NCBI GenBank assembly: GCA_913058575.1
Contig: CAJXRF010000014.1
Coordinates: 1 to 64,000 of the forward strand
From: an uncultured Bermanella sp.
Lineage (GTDB): Bacteria > Pseudomonadota > Gammaproteobacteria > Pseudomonadales > Oceanobacteraceae
Length of the DNA: 64,000 nt
Direction: 5' to 3'
The notes beneath the pieces were generated by a model. That model searched no databases, was not told the origin of the DNA, and saw nothing but the letters and a program-made list of their open reading frames with translations. Below, one piece after another: positions 44,984 through 55,798 of the stretch (the stretch's first letter is position 1; each line of letters opens with the position of its first letter). The translations under genes were made by a program, and so were the position numbers.

Positions 44984-45907
44984 TCAGCTGGGCATTAATA
45001 ACTTGTTTAATCTTTGTTCACCACTGCCTGTTAACTGCCAGTAGTTTCGAATACCGCCACTTCCACTGTCCACATTTTCTATGACGCCAGCACTTTTAAG
45101 GTAGGCTTTTAAACGCTGGAATTCATTCTCATTACAACGCACATCAGCAAGCGCATGAGAATCTGGTATAGCGGCCAAAAATTGATCGCGGTAGCTTTCC
45201 TCCACAAGATCCTCCAAAGCCCCTCGCATCCGATCTTCCGTTACAGGGGAAGTCATCATAGAACCAATATTAATAAAAGATACCGTCCATGAAAGAAGCA
45301 CTTTGCTCGTGACTTCATGACAATTACCGTGGGCAAACACTTTTCCAGTAAAGCGCAATGGGTAACTTTCTTGCTCGAAAAAAGAGTCCGATGCCATTTC
45401 ACGATACCCTGACGAAGAAGAGCTTGATAAAGTACCACTGGAGATTTTCAATTGGGGCTTTAAGTGATCCCGCAGCACCTGACGGCCAATCAGTAATAAA
45501 TCTTCTTTATTATTCCAGTACTTAAAGGTTCCCGACATCATCAATCGATGTAAAGATTTCAGTCTTTGAATAGACTGAGGCAATAACGATTTTAATTCAG
45601 CATTCTTTAATATAGCCACAACTGGCTTACGTTTACTTTTAGCATACACCGCTTCACGATGGATAAAACTCTCACCGGTATCTGATATGGCGCCATAGCT
45701 ATCCCCAACCAACAACACATATACATCACACTCGTCGATCAACGACCGCACCAAGGGCCAATCATAAGCCCCTGACCCTTCCATGTAATAACTTTGTACA
45801 GGCAAGCCATCTAGCTGCATCACAACACGATTTAAAGTATAAAGCGCAGAACCAGTATCCTTAGGATCAGAACTGATATACACCATGGGTTTATTTGTAT
45901 CCGTCAT
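44984..45907 (-). CDS. DUF4062 domain protein with C-terminal helical domain
   Basis: A 307-residue soluble protein. Residues about 7-110 fit the DUF4062/TIR-like fold: VYISSDPKDTGSALYTLNRV, then LIDECDVYVLLVGDSYGAISD and SFIHREAVYAKSKRKPVVAIL. A Ser-rich linker (about 157-168) leads to a second region (170-307) whose end, LKAYLKSAGVIENV...YWQLTGSGEQRLNKLL, looks like a winged helix. DUF4062 often forms the N-terminal part of large signalling or defence NTPases; here no NTPase follows. The function is unknown. A nearby GTAAGGGA supports ATG 45907. Confidence 0.65.
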   Translation of the reverse strand: MTDTNKPMVYISSDPKDTGSALYTLNRVVMQLDGLPVQSYYMEGSGAYDWPLVRSLIDECDVYVLLVGDSYGAISDTGESFIHREAVYAKSKRKPVVAILKNAELKSLLPQSIQRLKSLHRLMMSGTFKYWNNKEDLLLIGRQVLRDHLKPQLKISSGTLSSSSSSGYREMASDSFFEQESYPLRFTGKVFAHGNCHEVTSKVLLSWTVSFINIGSMMTSPVTEDRMRGALEDLVEESYRDQFLAAIPDSHALADVRCNENEFQRLKAYLKSAGVIENVDSGSGGIRNYWQLTGSGEQRLNKLLMPS

Positions 45908-45966
45908 TCCCTTACTTCACTCTCCAATACATTATTACCAGATGCCTCTCATTTTTGAATTATAGA

Positions 45967-46917
45967 TTAAATCAGAGCCAGTAATTTAAGCAAATACAGC
46001 AATAGACTGATACTCAAGACTGAGAATATCGTACTTAGCACTATTATGTTCGAAGCGAGCTGATAATTACCTCCCATGGTCCTGACCATGACAAAACTGG
46101 CAGTGGCGGTTGGGCTGGCAAACATCAATAAAATGCACCCGATCTCAACACCTCTAAAACCTAACCAATAGGCAGGTATGACCACGATGACTGGAGTTAC
46201 CCATAACTTAACCACTACCGTCCAAATTGATAGTGCACTGCTATGACGAAGCTCTCTTACACTAATGGCACCACCAATGGCTATTAAGGCCAATGGCAAG
46301 GTCATATTTGCCAAATAAGTGCCTGCATCATACAGAACTTTTGGAAGCTTGAAATCTAATTGCCCGGCCAGCAAGCCTAGAATGATAGCGATAATCAAAG
46401 GATTACGTACAATATCCTTTAAGGTTTTAAGCCACGGCGCCTGTCGACCATTATTTTGACTGAAATTAAGCGCATAAACCGACAATACGTTATAAATAGG
46501 GGTGACCACTGACAAAATCAAGGCCCCGATCGCAAGGCCCTGACCACCAAAACCTTTTGCACACAAAGCAATACCAATAATCCCTAAATTGCTTCTAAAA
46601 GCCCCCTGTACCACTACCCCCCTATCTTCATTAGCGACCCAATTAGAAGACATACTCCAAAACAGTAAGAAACTCAGTACAGCGGCGGCCACACAAAACA
46701 TCACTAGAGGCAGGTGATTCAGCAAGCTTACTTTATTCTCCATAATTGAAAGAAATATTAACAAGGGCAAGCAAATATTAAATACGAGTGATGAAGCACC
46801 CGCTACAAACCCCTCATCAATTTGCTTTTTAAACTTTAAAAAAGACCCTAAAAACACGATCAAAAACACAGGGACAGTCACCGCTAAACAGTACTCAAAT
46901 GCCGACCAATAAGACAC
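45967..46917 (-). CDS. AEC family transporter
   Basis: A 316-residue protein with about ten hydrophobic helices in two halves. It carries family features SLVFNICLPLLIFLS in helix 2, GAFRSNLGIIGIALCAKGFG in the middle, and FASPTATASFVMVRTMGGN near the C-terminus. AEC proteins export auxin-like compounds, malate and other organic anions; the substrate is not readable. The start is GTG 46917 with GAGGG about five bases upstream. Confidence 0.88.
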   Translation of the reverse strand: MSYWSAFEYCLAVTVPVFLIVFLGSFLKFKKQIDEGFVAGASSLVFNICLPLLIFLSIMENKVSLLNHLPLVMFCVAAAVLSFLLFWSMSSNWVANEDRGVVVQGAFRSNLGIIGIALCAKGFGGQGLAIGALILSVVTPIYNVLSVYALNFSQNNGRQAPWLKTLKDIVRNPLIIAIILGLLAGQLDFKLPKVLYDAGTYLANMTLPLALIAIGGAISVRELRHSSALSIWTVVVKLWVTPVIVVIPAYWLGFRGVEIGCILLMFASPTATASFVMVRTMGGNYQLASNIIVLSTIFSVLSISLLLYLLKLLALI

Positions 46918-47050
46918 TAAACCCTCTACTTACTTCCAAAAATGGCTAATTCTAACACTGTTTAAAGCTCAATTAATTGTACAAAATACAAACAATGTAA
47001 TTTATGAAAAGCTATGATAAAATGCCGCCGCTTACAGAAAGGTAAAAAGT

Positions 47051-47461
47051 ATGTCTCGCAGCAAGAAAACACGCTCACTTAAACGCAATCACTCTGGTGT
47101 TAAAACTGGCACCAAAGAGCGCACAAAGCTAGAAAGCAAGCAACGTAAAGCCAATAAGAAACTGGCTAACCCCCGTGCTGTTACTCGCCAACGCTCTGTC
47201 TATCAGCAGCACCTAGATAACAATAATCTAGTTGAGGGTCAGCATCAGGCACCAAAAGAACAAGTTGCCCAACCGCAAAACTCGTTGTTAGCTCAAGCAC
47301 AACAAAAGGCAGCTAATTTCAAACCTGAAATCAATCCTACTGCCAAAAAAAGGTCCGCACCGAAAGCCAAAGAAATTCTGGCACCTAAAGTGATTGATGA
47401 CAATCAAGAAGATGCTCTTTGGGATCAACTGGAAAGCACGCCAAATAACGATATTTTTTAA
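47051..47461 (+). CDS. Basic protein, YihI-like (possible Der GTPase regulator)
   Basis: A 136-residue, very basic, low-complexity protein starting MSRSKKTRSLKRN and ending with an acidic helix (EDALWDQLES). This layout of a basic N-terminus and a short acidic C-terminus recalls YihI, the activator of the ribosome-assembly GTPase Der, whose Vibrio versions also start MSRSKKTR. The similarity is short, so an unrelated nucleic-acid-binding protein is possible. It is two bases upstream of rlmG, suggesting a role in ribosome biogenesis. Confidence 0.45.
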   Translation: MSRSKKTRSLKRNHSGVKTGTKERTKLESKQRKANKKLANPRAVTRQRSVYQQHLDNNNLVEGQHQAPKEQVAQPQNSLLAQAQQKAANFKPEINPTAKKRSAPKAKEILAPKVIDDNQEDALWDQLESTPNNDIF

Positions 47462-47463
47462 AC

Positions 47464-48570
47464 ATGCAGCCAGACATGCTAGACAGCGCAGCAGGGCAAT
47501 TCGCCCTACTGCGCCCAGGAGCCAACCCAAGACAGTCATTACGAGCCTGGGACGCGGCAGATGAGTATTTAATTTCCCACATTCAAGACGCGTATAAGAA
47601 CAAACCTATTACTGTTTTTAACGATCATTTTGGCGCCCTAGGGACCGCCCTTAATCATCAAGTTAAATACTGGATAACCGACTCTTATTGCGCTCTACAA
47701 TCTTTAGAGCTTAATCAAAAAAAAAATAACCTAGTAAGCGAACTCACGGTAGTCTCTCCCCTAGACCAATGGTCAAGCAATGCTACTTTAGGGGTAATGA
47801 AGCTACCTAAGAATTTAAGTTATTTGCATTTTTTACTGCAAGGCTGCTTTAAATCAAACATATCCACTGTTCTAATTGCCGGCATGATGAAGCACCTACC
47901 TAAAAATATTTTAAGTTTTCTTCAGCGCTTCGGCACTGTTGAGCGCTTTCCATTTAAAAAGAAAGCCACCATATACAAACTTACTTTAGAAAACGTAGAA
48001 AGATCTGCCTACCCTAAAAGCAACATATTAAGAAACATAAAACTTATTAGTCATGCCAATGTTTTTGGCAGAGATAAACTAGACCCAGGGGCTGAATTTC
48101 TACTTGATAACATCACAGCATTGCCCAGTGCCAATAGTGTGGCTGATCTATGCTGTGGGTCAGGCATATTAGGGCTCCAATATGCCAAAGCTTATGCAAA
48201 TCAAAACGATGAATTGCACTTAGATTTTTTTGATGAATCTTTCATGGCCATGAGAAGTGCTGAGTTGTCCTGGGTAAAAAACAACATAAATGGCCATGCA
48301 AATTTCTACTGGGAAGATGGAATATCAAATAAACACCAAGGGTATGACTTAATCATTTGCAATCCTCCCTTCCATGAAGAGCACACTGTTGGGGATCATA
48401 TTGCAAAGCGTTTATTCAATGACGCCAAACAACACCTAAATAAAAATGGAAAACTAATTATTGTAGGCAATAGACACTTGGGCTATCACGTAACCCTTAA
48501 AAGTTACTTCAAACATGTGACCCAAATAGCAGCTAATGGAAAGTTTGTTTTATTAAGCGCACATGCTTGA
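47464..48570 (+). CDS. rlmG: 23S rRNA m2G1835 methyltransferase RlmG
   Basis: A 368-residue two-domain SAM-dependent methyltransferase modifying the N2 of G1835 in 23S rRNA. The N-terminal pseudo-methyltransferase has LRAWDAADEYLI. The C-terminal catalytic half has VADLCCGSGILGL (SAM binding) and the N2-guanine motif CNPPFHEEHTVGDHIAKRLF, ending GNRHLGYHVTLKSYF. RlmG is preferred over RsmC because of the AWDAADEYL start. It overlaps the next gene by eight bases. Confidence 0.88.
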   Translation: MQPDMLDSAAGQFALLRPGANPRQSLRAWDAADEYLISHIQDAYKNKPITVFNDHFGALGTALNHQVKYWITDSYCALQSLELNQKKNNLVSELTVVSPLDQWSSNATLGVMKLPKNLSYLHFLLQGCFKSNISTVLIAGMMKHLPKNILSFLQRFGTVERFPFKKKATIYKLTLENVERSAYPKSNILRNIKLISHANVFGRDKLDPGAEFLLDNITALPSANSVADLCCGSGILGLQYAKAYANQNDELHLDFFDESFMAMRSAELSWVKNNINGHANFYWEDGISNKHQGYDLIICNPPFHEEHTVGDHIAKRLFNDAKQHLNKNGKLIIVGNRHLGYHVTLKSYFKHVTQIAANGKFVLLSAHA

Positions 48571-49156
48571 TTATAAAACCCCACATATAAGCCAAGAGAC
48601 GGAGATTGAAATAAAACGCAGCCGCTTCTTGGCATTCATCAAACACACTAAAGGCAGTGATCAAGCAAAAGCATTCATCCAAGAATTAAAATCAGCCTAC
48701 CCCGATGCTCGTCACCACTGCTATGCCTTTATTGCAGGCTCACCTAACAACAGCAACCTTTATGGCTTTAGTGACGACGGAGAGCCCAATGGTACAGCCG
48801 GCATGCCTATATTCACCCATTTAAAACACAGCGGAGTAGGCGAGGCAACAATTGTAGTGGTTCGCTACTTTGGCGGCACCAAATTAGGCACTGGGGGCCT
48901 AGCAAAAGCCTACGGAGAAGCCGCCAAACAAGTGTTATTAAACTTACCAATGGTTACGCATATCACAATGGAAGAGTTTGATATTGAATTATCATTCGCC
49001 CAAGAAGCACATATCAGAAAGGTTATTAAAGAGGTAAACGGGACGATCATTAACGTTGAATATAGTGATGTGGTAAAGCTGAGAATATCAGTACCAAAAA
49101 CAAGCAGTTTTGAGCTGCCCTATTCAGTGCAGCGATTACCCACATCTACAATATAG
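48563..49156 (+). CDS. yigZ: YigZ/IMPACT family protein
   Basis: A 197-residue cytoplasmic protein. The UPF0029/IMPACT N-terminal domain has IKRSRFLAFI, ARHHCYAFIAG, SDDGEPNGTAGMPI and VVVRYFGGTKLGTGGLAKAYGEA. A smaller C-terminal ferredoxin-like domain follows. The function in bacteria is unclear; a link to translation is suggested by the rlmG overlap. Its 3' end overlaps the convergent PilZ-like gene by 37 bases. Confidence 0.9.
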   Translation: MLDYKTPHISQETEIEIKRSRFLAFIKHTKGSDQAKAFIQELKSAYPDARHHCYAFIAGSPNNSNLYGFSDDGEPNGTAGMPIFTHLKHSGVGEATIVVVRYFGGTKLGTGGLAKAYGEAAKQVLLNLPMVTHITMEEFDIELSFAQEAHIRKVIKEVNGTIINVEYSDVVKLRISVPKTSSFELPYSVQRLPTSTI

Positions 49157-49506
49157 CGGGCTATGTGCCTGTATCCATCCTGCATCATATTTACAAAATA
49201 CATATTAATCTCAAACTCTTGCTGAGAAACTCGACGAATGCTCTGGATCTGAGCAGAGGTCTCTAATTGCACCACTTCACCACTTGAGAATCCCAGTTCA
49301 ATATTCAGTAACAAGGTCTGAAACTTTGACTGACCCTCCACACAATCACCTCCGCTTAACATCGCTATTGATTCGTTAGAGCAATGGGCACTAATCCCTC
49401 TGGGAGACACATGCCGACCAAACAAATTCACAGCACTCACCCCATCCTCAGACACGGCATCTACGAGCAAACTCGGTTTAATATCTACACTTTTATTAAC
49501 TTTCAT
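49120..49506 (-). CDS. PilZ-like domain protein
   Basis: A 128-residue protein with the beta-rich layout of a PilZ domain: FGRHVSPRGISAHC in the place of D/NxSxxG, a strand pair LNIELGFSSGEVVQLET, and the ending FVNMMQDGYRHIARYI, like the F..l...d...i..yi end of PilZ. The upstream RxxxR c-di-GMP-binding motif is not clear, so it may not bind c-di-GMP. ATG 49506 is used. Its 3' end overlaps yigZ. Confidence 0.55.
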   Translation of the reverse strand: MKVNKSVDIKPSLLVDAVSEDGVSAVNLFGRHVSPRGISAHCSNESIAMLSGGDCVEGQSKFQTLLLNIELGFSSGEVVQLETSAQIQSIRRVSQQEFEINMYFVNMMQDGYRHIARYIVDVGNRCTE

Positions 49507-49857
49507 AACATCAGACTGCGTTTAACAAAATTTCAAGTTAATTACAGTAATAACCTAAATTGATTAAATATCAATCAAATCTGCAATTTAAATTCAAATT
49601 TGCTAGTGAGTTGGCATACTTTTTACTTAATCTAACAAAAAAAACAAAATGGTTACAAATTAAGAAGCAATACTTAAGCACCACATCAATCAATATACTG
49701 CTTAAACAACCTTTCTTAAACACTTTAACCCCTCATACTAAACCGCTCTTTACGATTCAATTTAAGTAACGTTCCTAGTCTGAATTTATATTCTAGAAAC
49801 ATAAAAAAAGGCCCATAAAAACAATGTTTTATGGGCCTTTTTTAATTGAGCTTAGTA
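49507..49857. other. 351-bp AT-rich intergenic region between the PilZ-like gene and nqrF
   Basis: Very AT-rich. It should hold the promoter of the minus-strand PilZ-like gene on its left and the terminator of the nqr operon (49803-49843) on its right. A 69-codon open frame at 49560-49769 has no ribosome site, biased composition and no recognisable motif, so I do not call it a gene. Confidence 0.6.
49803..49843. terminator. Terminator of the nqr operon
   Basis: A stem AAAAAAGGCCCATAAAA with TTTTATGGGCCTTTTTT closes a 6-base loop, 15 bases beyond the nqrF stop on the minus strand. It ends in a T-run on each strand. Confidence 0.92.
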
Positions 49858-51090
49858 TTAGCCAAAATCATCTAGCATGATGTTCTCAGGTTCAACACCT
49901 AACTCTAACAGCATATTAGTGACAGCTTGGTTCATGATTGGCGGCCCACACATGTAGAATTCGCAATCTTCAGGAGCTGGATGCTTACTCAAATACTCTT
50001 CTAAAAGAACATTATGAATAAACCCTGTCATCCCTTCCCAATTATCTTCAGGCTGAGGGTCTGACATAGCCACATTCCAGCTAAAATTATCAAACTCAGC
50101 GGCTAGCGCATCGTATTCATCTTGGTAGAAAAGCTCACGCAAAGAACGCGCGCCATACCAAAAGCTAATCGTACGAGACGACTTAAGACGTTTCAGCTGA
50201 TCAAATATGTGTGAACGCATTGGCGCCATACCAGCACCACCGCCAATAAACACCATTTCAGCATCGGTATCTTTAGCAAAGAACTCACCAAATGGCCCGT
50301 ATACCGTCACCTTATCACCTGGCTTCATATTAAATACATATGAAGACATAATACCTGGGTTAATACCCTCAGTACGTGGTGGTGGCGTTGCTACACGGAT
50401 ATTAAACTTAACCACCCCACGCTCTTCTGGGTAGTTAGCCATAGAATATGCGCGTATGACGGTTTCTTTGTTTACTGACTTTAAGTCAAAGAATTTAAAG
50501 TGATTCCAATCACCACGGTACTCTTCTTCAATATCAAAGTCAGAGAAGTTTATTTCATACGGAGGACATTCTAATTGAACGTAACCACCTGCACGGAAAT
50601 CAACATTTTCACCTTCAGGCAATTTAAGCGTTAGTTCTTTAATGAATGTGGCCACGTTAGGGTTAGACTCAACCGTACATTCCCACTTCTTAACACCGAA
50701 GACCTCATCTTCAACTTCAATCTTCATGTCCTGCTTAACAGGCACCTGACAGGACAAACGCCAGCCGTCACGGGCATCACGCTTAGTAAAGTGAGACTCT
50801 TCGGTGGGCAGCATTGAACCACCCCCATCAAACACCTGGCACTTACACTGAGCACAAGTACCACCACCACCACAAGCTGATGATAAAAACACACCATTGC
50901 TAGCAAGGGTTTGAAGCAGCTTATCCCCTGCCGCTGCCGTAATGGTTTTCTCTGGGTCACCATTAATCTCAATTGTTACAGCACCACTACTTACTAGCTG
51001 GGCTCGAGCGCTTAAAATCAACGCTACCAAGGCTAGAACCATGCCGGTAAACATGATTACGCCTAAAATAATTTCTGTATATTCAGCCAT
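49858..51090 (-). CDS. nqrF: Na+-translocating NADH:quinone reductase subunit F
   Basis: A 410-residue electron-entry subunit: an N-terminal transmembrane helix (about 5-27), a 2Fe-2S ferredoxin domain with Cys73, Cys79, Cys82 and Cys114 ([10 protein letters not shown]), an FAD-binding domain with RAYSMANYP, and an NADH-binding domain with [11 protein letters not shown] and MCGPPIMN. It oxidises NADH and passes electrons to the membrane subunits. It is the last gene of the operon and is followed by a strong terminator. Confidence 0.97.
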   Translation of the reverse strand: MAEYTEIILGVIMFTGMVLALVALILSARAQLVSSGAVTIEINGDPEKTITAAAGDKLLQTLASNGVFLSSACGGGGTCAQCKCQVFDGGGSMLPTEESHFTKRDARDGWRLSCQVPVKQDMKIEVEDEVFGVKKWECTVESNPNVATFIKELTLKLPEGENVDFRAGGYVQLECPPYEINFSDFDIEEEYRGDWNHFKFFDLKSVNKETVIRAYSMANYPEERGVVKFNIRVATPPPRTEGINPGIMSSYVFNMKPGDKVTVYGPFGEFFAKDTDAEMVFIGGGAGMAPMRSHIFDQLKRLKSSRTISFWYGARSLRELFYQDEYDALAAEFDNFSWNVAMSDPQPEDNWEGMTGFIHNVLLEEYLSKHPAPEDCEFYMCGPPIMNQAVTNMLLELGVEPENIMLDDFG

Positions 51091-51105
51091 TTTTTGTTGC
51101 CGTCC

Positions 51106-51714
51106 TTATAGAGATACGCCGGAGAATGACATAAAGCCCAATGACATCAGTCCCACCGTCATAAAGGTGATTCCTAAGCCCTGAAGGCCCTTAGGCACAT
51201 CGCTATATTTAAGTTTTTCACGAATACCAGCAAGCGCAGTAATGGCTAACGCCCAACCTACACCGGCGCCAATACCGTAAACAACAGATTCGCCAAATTG
51301 GTAATCACGCTCAACCATGAATAATGAAGCACCCATAATGGCGCAGTTCACTGTGATCAAAGGTAAAAACACACCCAACGCGCTATATAAAGCCGGGAAG
51401 TATTTATCAAGCACCATTTCTAAAATTTGAACCATGGCCGCGATAACGCCAATATAGCTAAGCAAACCAAGAAAGCTTAAATCTACAGTTGGGAAACCCG
51501 CCCAAGCCAAGGCACCTTCTTTTAACAAGTAAACATAAATCAAGTTGTTTACCGGTACAGTAATGGTTAACACCACCACTACCGCAATACCAAGACCTAT
51601 GGCTGTTTCAACTTTTTTGGATATGGCCAAAAAGGTACACATACCCAAGAAAAACGCCAAAGCCATATTTTCAATAAATACCGCTTTCACGAACAGAGAA
51701 ATATAATGTTCCAT
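51106..51714 (-). CDS. nqrE: Na+-translocating NADH:quinone reductase subunit E
   Basis: A 202-residue, six-helix membrane subunit. With NqrD it holds the intramembrane iron site. It has the paired LGMCTFLA and [10 protein letters not shown] cysteines and the family start [20 protein letters not shown]. Its ATG overlaps the nqrD stop by one base (TAATG). Confidence 0.96.
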   Translation of the reverse strand: MEHYISLFVKAVFIENMALAFFLGMCTFLAISKKVETAIGLGIAVVVVLTITVPVNNLIYVYLLKEGALAWAGFPTVDLSFLGLLSYIGVIAAMVQILEMVLDKYFPALYSALGVFLPLITVNCAIMGASLFMVERDYQFGESVVYGIGAGVGWALAITALAGIREKLKYSDVPKGLQGLGITFMTVGLMSLGFMSFSGVSL

Positions 51715-52376
51715 TAGTGAGCTCCTGACGTTTCAGTATTTGGCGAAATAACGAAGTCTGGCTCTTCAACCTGCTCAGGAATCAAAGTTCGAGACAACCA
51801 AATAAACAGACCAATAAGGAAGAAAGCACTAGGTGGCAACAACAACAAACCGTTGCTGTAATACCAACCACCATTAGTTACAAGCGGTAGAATTTCAAAA
51901 CCTAACAATGAACCTGAACCCAACAGTTCACGGAATACGGCTACAAATATCAATACAACTGAATACCCAAGACCGTTACCAATTCCATCAAGGAAACTTA
52001 AACCTGGAGGGTTTTTCATGGCAAACGCTTCCGCGCGACCCATAACGATACAGTTGGTGATAATAAGACCCACAAATACAGAAAGCTGCTTACTCACATC
52101 ATAAGCGTAAGCTTTCAATATTTGATCCACCACAATTACCAAAGAAGCGATAATGGTCATTTGAACGATAATACGAATATTACCTGGGATATGGTTACGA
52201 ATTAACGCAATGGCAAAGTTAGAACAAGCAGTAACAGCCGTTAAAGCAACGCACATAACCAAGGTTACGTTTAAGCTTGTGGTCACCGCCAGTGCAGAAC
52301 AAACCCCAAGGATTTGCACCGCAATCGGGTTATTGGCCAGCAAAGGCTGGGTTAATACTTCTTTAATGGATGACAT
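51714..52376 (-). CDS. nqrD: Na+-translocating NADH:quinone reductase subunit D
   Basis: A 220-residue, six-helix membrane subunit paired with NqrE. Features are [10 protein letters not shown] with one ligand Cys, [19 protein letters not shown] with the other, and [19 protein letters not shown]. It is one base from nqrC and one base overlapped with nqrE. Confidence 0.96.
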   Translation of the reverse strand: MSSIKEVLTQPLLANNPIAVQILGVCSALAVTTSLNVTLVMCVALTAVTACSNFAIALIRNHIPGNIRIIVQMTIIASLVIVVDQILKAYAYDVSKQLSVFVGLIITNCIVMGRAEAFAMKNPPGLSFLDGIGNGLGYSVVLIFVAVFRELLGSGSLLGFEILPLVTNGGWYYSNGLLLLPPSAFFLIGLFIWLSRTLIPEQVEEPDFVISPNTETSGAH

Positions 52377-52377
52377 A

Positions 52378-53184
52378 TTAAACTCCCTGCCCTTTTAACG
52401 TTTTTAAGTAGCCAGCAAAGCCTTGCTCACCCAACCAAAAACGCATTAGGTTTGAAACACCGTTACTGGTTAGGGTTGCACCAGACAAACCATCTACTTG
52501 GTTTATTTCTTTGTTATTACCCGGGACCACTTTTCCCTTAACGACATTAATGGCTACGGCACCTGAGGCATCGTGAACTTTCTTACCCATCCATAAAGCT
52601 TTCCATGATGGGTTGTCCACTTCACCACCTAATCCAGGGGTTTCACCATGGGCATAAAAACCGAGACCAGCAATGGTTTCTGCATCACTTTGCAAGGCAA
52701 CAAAACCATACAAGGTAGACCACAATCCATATCCGTGAACAGGCAAGATGATGCGATCAACAGCACCGTCTTTTTCTACAAGGAAAACAGCTGCGTATTT
52801 TTCTAAACGCTTGATGCTAGCAATATCTATATTGCCCGGCAAAGAAGCGCTGTACGTACCATCTTTTGACAAACGGCGCTGATCAAAAGTCTCCACTGGG
52901 TAACCAGCGGCTTTCAATTCAGCCAGCTCAGTATCGGTAGCATAATCGCCAGACTCAAGATTAACGATACGTGTCGTTACCTGTTTGAACTGCTCTTCAA
53001 TAGATTTATCTTCCTGCAGTAAACCTGCTGCTGCCAAGATATTTTTACGCTTATCTTCAAGCTTATTTTTAACCTGCATAGGTTTCAAAGAAACTGCAGC
53101 ACCTGATACGATGACAGAGCACACAAGGCACAGCAGCACCGCAACCAAAATGGTTTTTTGAATGCTATCGTTATTAGCCGACAT
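52378..53184 (-). CDS. nqrC: Na+-translocating NADH:quinone reductase subunit C
   Basis: A 268-residue subunit with one N-terminal transmembrane helix (about 8-30) and a periplasmic FMN-binding domain. The flavinylation motif DGLSGAT carries the acceptor Thr237 modified by ApbE. ATG 53184 is chosen because GGAGGG lies nine bases upstream; TTG 53193 is in frame but has no room for that site. Confidence 0.96.
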   Translation of the reverse strand: MSANNDSIQKTILVAVLLCLVCSVIVSGAAVSLKPMQVKNKLEDKRKNILAAAGLLQEDKSIEEQFKQVTTRIVNLESGDYATDTELAELKAAGYPVETFDQRRLSKDGTYSASLPGNIDIASIKRLEKYAAVFLVEKDGAVDRIILPVHGYGLWSTLYGFVALQSDAETIAGLGFYAHGETPGLGGEVDNPSWKALWMGKKVHDASGAVAINVVKGKVVPGNNKEINQVDGLSGATLTSNGVSNLMRFWLGEQGFAGYLKTLKGQGV

Positions 53185-53258
53185 GACGTTCAACCCTCCG
53201 ACTTACTGATAGTACTTGAACCGCATTAGCCGTGATGGCTCTTTGAGTTACATAGTTA

Positions 53259-54464
53259 TTAACCGACATTGCGAGCCATCCTCCGCTTAATATTTGCTTG
53301 AACTACAAAATGGTCGATTAAAGGTGCAAATAAGTTTGCAAACAAAATCGCCAGCATCATGCCCTCTGGGAACGCCGGGTTAATTACTCGAATCAACACC
53401 ACCATCACACCTATCAAAGCACCGAAGAAATACTTACCCATGTTGGTCATTGACGCAGAAACAGGATCGGTTGCCATGAAAATCATACCAAAGGCAAAAC
53501 CACCAATAACAAGGTGCCAGTACCAAGGCATGGCAAACATCGCATTCGTGTCAGAGCCAATTAGGTTAAATAAGAAAGACAAGCCCACCATACCAATCAT
53601 GACACCGGCGACGATTCTCCATGAGGCAATGCCCATAAACATCATCACTAATCCGCCCAACAAAATAGCGATCGTACTGGTTTCACCAACAGAACCTTGA
53701 ATGGTTCCGGCAAATGCATCAAACCAAGTGACAGATTCCATAATGGCTTCAACACCACCAATTGCTGCTAAACCAAGTGGTGTCGCACCAGAGAAACCAT
53801 CTACAGCAGTCCATACAGCATCACCTGAAATTTGCGCAGGATAAGCGAAGAACAAAAATGCACGTCCTGTTAAGGCTGGGTTTAGGAAGTTCTTACCTGT
53901 GCCACCAAAGATCTCTTTACCAATAACCACACCAAAGCTAATACCAAGGGCTACTTGCCACAAGGGAATATTCGGAGGACAAATTAAGGCAAATAAGATA
54001 GACGTTACAAAGAAACCTTCGTTAACTTCATGACCGCGTACTGAGGCAAATAACACCTCCCAAATACCACCAACAATAAATGTCACGGCATAAATAGGTA
54101 GGAAATACGCTGCTCCAAAAATGAGGTTATCCCAAATACTATTGGCATCATGGCCTGCAAACATAGCGATTAACGCACCACGCCAGCCTTCCACATCTGC
54201 AACGCCCATAGCTTCCAATGCAGTATTGGCTTGGAAGCCAATATTCCACATACCAAAGAACATGGCTGGAAAAGCACATAACCACACGGTGATCATGATG
54301 CGTTTAAGATCGATGCCGTCGCGCACATGTGCACTGTTATTAGTAACCGATGGAGGAGAATACAAGCCAGTATCAATTGCTTCGTAAAGAGGGTAAAACT
54401 TTTCCAGTTTTCCGCCCTTCGTAAAGTGAGGCTCTAAACTTTCGATATATGATTTTAAGCCCAT
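53259..54464 (-). CDS. nqrB: Na+-translocating NADH:quinone reductase subunit B
   Basis: A 401-residue membrane subunit with about ten helices, covalent FMN and riboflavin, and the main ion pathway. The flavinylation motif [10 protein letters not shown] carries the acceptor Thr228. The family start [14 protein letters not shown], the [22 protein letters not shown] block and the end [10 protein letters not shown] are clear. It is two bases from nqrA; a 74-base gap before nqrC holds only the nqrC ribosome site. Confidence 0.97.
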   Translation of the reverse strand: MGLKSYIESLEPHFTKGGKLEKFYPLYEAIDTGLYSPPSVTNNSAHVRDGIDLKRIMITVWLCAFPAMFFGMWNIGFQANTALEAMGVADVEGWRGALIAMFAGHDANSIWDNLIFGAAYFLPIYAVTFIVGGIWEVLFASVRGHEVNEGFFVTSILFALICPPNIPLWQVALGISFGVVIGKEIFGGTGKNFLNPALTGRAFLFFAYPAQISGDAVWTAVDGFSGATPLGLAAIGGVEAIMESVTWFDAFAGTIQGSVGETSTIAILLGGLVMMFMGIASWRIVAGVMIGMVGLSFLFNLIGSDTNAMFAMPWYWHLVIGGFAFGMIFMATDPVSASMTNMGKYFFGALIGVMVVLIRVINPAFPEGMMLAILFANLFAPLIDHFVVQANIKRRMARNVG

Positions 54465-54466
54465 GA

Positions 54467-55798
54467 TTATGCCTCTTTCTCAATGCGTTCTAGATTATTA
54501 CGCAAGATCGGGCCGTATTCGTATTTGCCAGGGCAAACGTAAGTACATAAAGCCAAATCTTCTTCATCTAGTTCTAACACCCCTAGGTTGATCGCCACAT
54601 CCATGTCTTCTACGATAATGGCACGCAAAAGTTGGGTGGGCAGAACATCAAGAGGCATTACTTTTTCATATCCACCTAACGGCACCATGGCGCGCTCACT
54701 ACCATTAGTGGTAGAAGTAAAATTGAAAAGTTTGTTAGGCATTAACTTGGATAAATAAATACGCATGACAGAATGACGATCAGCGCCTACAGAGAAGTAA
54801 TGCAGCAACTTACGGTCACGTCCTTCTTCAATAACGGATATTTGATTCGCGTAGCGACCCAAGTAAGCCATGTTACCGGCACTCGTACGTCCCCCTAAAA
54901 CTGAACCAGAAATCACGCGATTTTCACCGGTATTCAACTCGCCTTTCGTTAACTCGTCTAGGTTAGCGCCTAATAGAGTCGATACAAGTCGTGGTTTTGA
55001 AACTTGTGGGCCAGCCAAAGCAACAACACGCTCATTAGAAATTTTACCTGAGGTGAATAGCTTACCCATGGCAATAACATCTTGATAACCCACATGCCAT
55101 ACCGTTTTATTGGCACTAACAGGATCCAAGAAATGAATTTGTGTACCTACTAGCCCTGCTGGGTGAGGGCCCGAAACATCGACTGCCTGAGCATTCGCCA
55201 CAGGAATACCAGAATTAGGTGCACGGGATACAAACACTTTATCTGATAAACGACTAAGTATGGTTAAGCCGTTGGCGAAATCGTCTTTATTTTTAGCAAT
55301 GACCACTTCAGGATCTGCAGCCAATGGCTGAGTATCAATAGCTGAAACAAAAATAGAGCTCGGTTTAGAACCAAGTGCTGGCACTTTTGAATAAGGACGA
55401 GTTCGAATGGCCGTCCACATACCTGATTGAACCAACTGACTCTGTACCTGCTCCGCTGATAGAGCCGATAATTCAGAAGCCGAAAAAGAGGCAAAGGTTT
55501 CTTCATCAGAACCTTCAAGCTCAATCACGATAGATTCAAATACACGGCGTGCACCGCGATTAATTTCTTTAACTACACCACTTGCAGGGGAGGTATAAAG
55601 AATACCTTCCGTTTTTTTATCAGAAAAGAGCAGTTGCCCCTTTTTGACCTTATCCCCAACCTGCACCTGCATGGTGGGTTTCATACCATTAAAATCCGAT
55701 CCAACCAATGCTATCCGGGAAACCTCATTACCTTTAGTAATGCTTTGCTCAGGTTTTCCGGCTATTGGCAGATCAAGACCTTTTTTGATTTTGATCAT
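54467..55798 (-). CDS. nqrA: Na+-translocating NADH:quinone reductase subunit A
   Basis: A 443-residue soluble cytoplasmic subunit. The start [46 protein letters not shown] and the C-terminal [20 protein letters not shown] match NqrA, including the region implicated in ubiquinone binding. It is the first gene of the operon; a 327-base region upstream holds the promoter. Confidence 0.97.
   Translation of the reverse strand: MIKIKKGLDLPIAGKPEQSITKGNEVSRIALVGSDFNGMKPTMQVQVGDKVKKGQLLFSDKKTEGILYTSPASGVVKEINRGARRVFESIVIELEGSDEETFASFSASELSALSAEQVQSQLVQSGMWTAIRTRPYSKVPALGSKPSSIFVSAIDTQPLAADPEVVIAKNKDDFANGLTILSRLSDKVFVSRAPNSGIPVANAQAVDVSGPHPAGLVGTQIHFLDPVSANKTVWHVGYQDVIAMGKLFTSGKISNERVVALAGPQVSKPRLVSTLLGANLDELTKGELNTGENRVISGSVLGGRTSAGNMAYLGRYANQISVIEEGRDRKLLHYFSVGADRHSVMRIYLSKLMPNKLFNFTSTTNGSERAMVPLGGYEKVMPLDVLPTQLLRAIIVEDMDVAINLGVLELDEEDLALCTYVCPGKYEYGPILRNNLERIEKEA

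Noticed and set aside
49652-49658. GTTACAA (TTGTAAC on the minus strand), a partial Ter core
   Set aside because: Flanking bases do not match Ter, and it lies in very AT-rich DNA.
49560-49769. 69-codon open frame on the plus strand beside nqrF
   Set aside because: AT-rich stretch with Lys/Leu/Thr/Asn bias, no ribosome site and no motif; likely chance.
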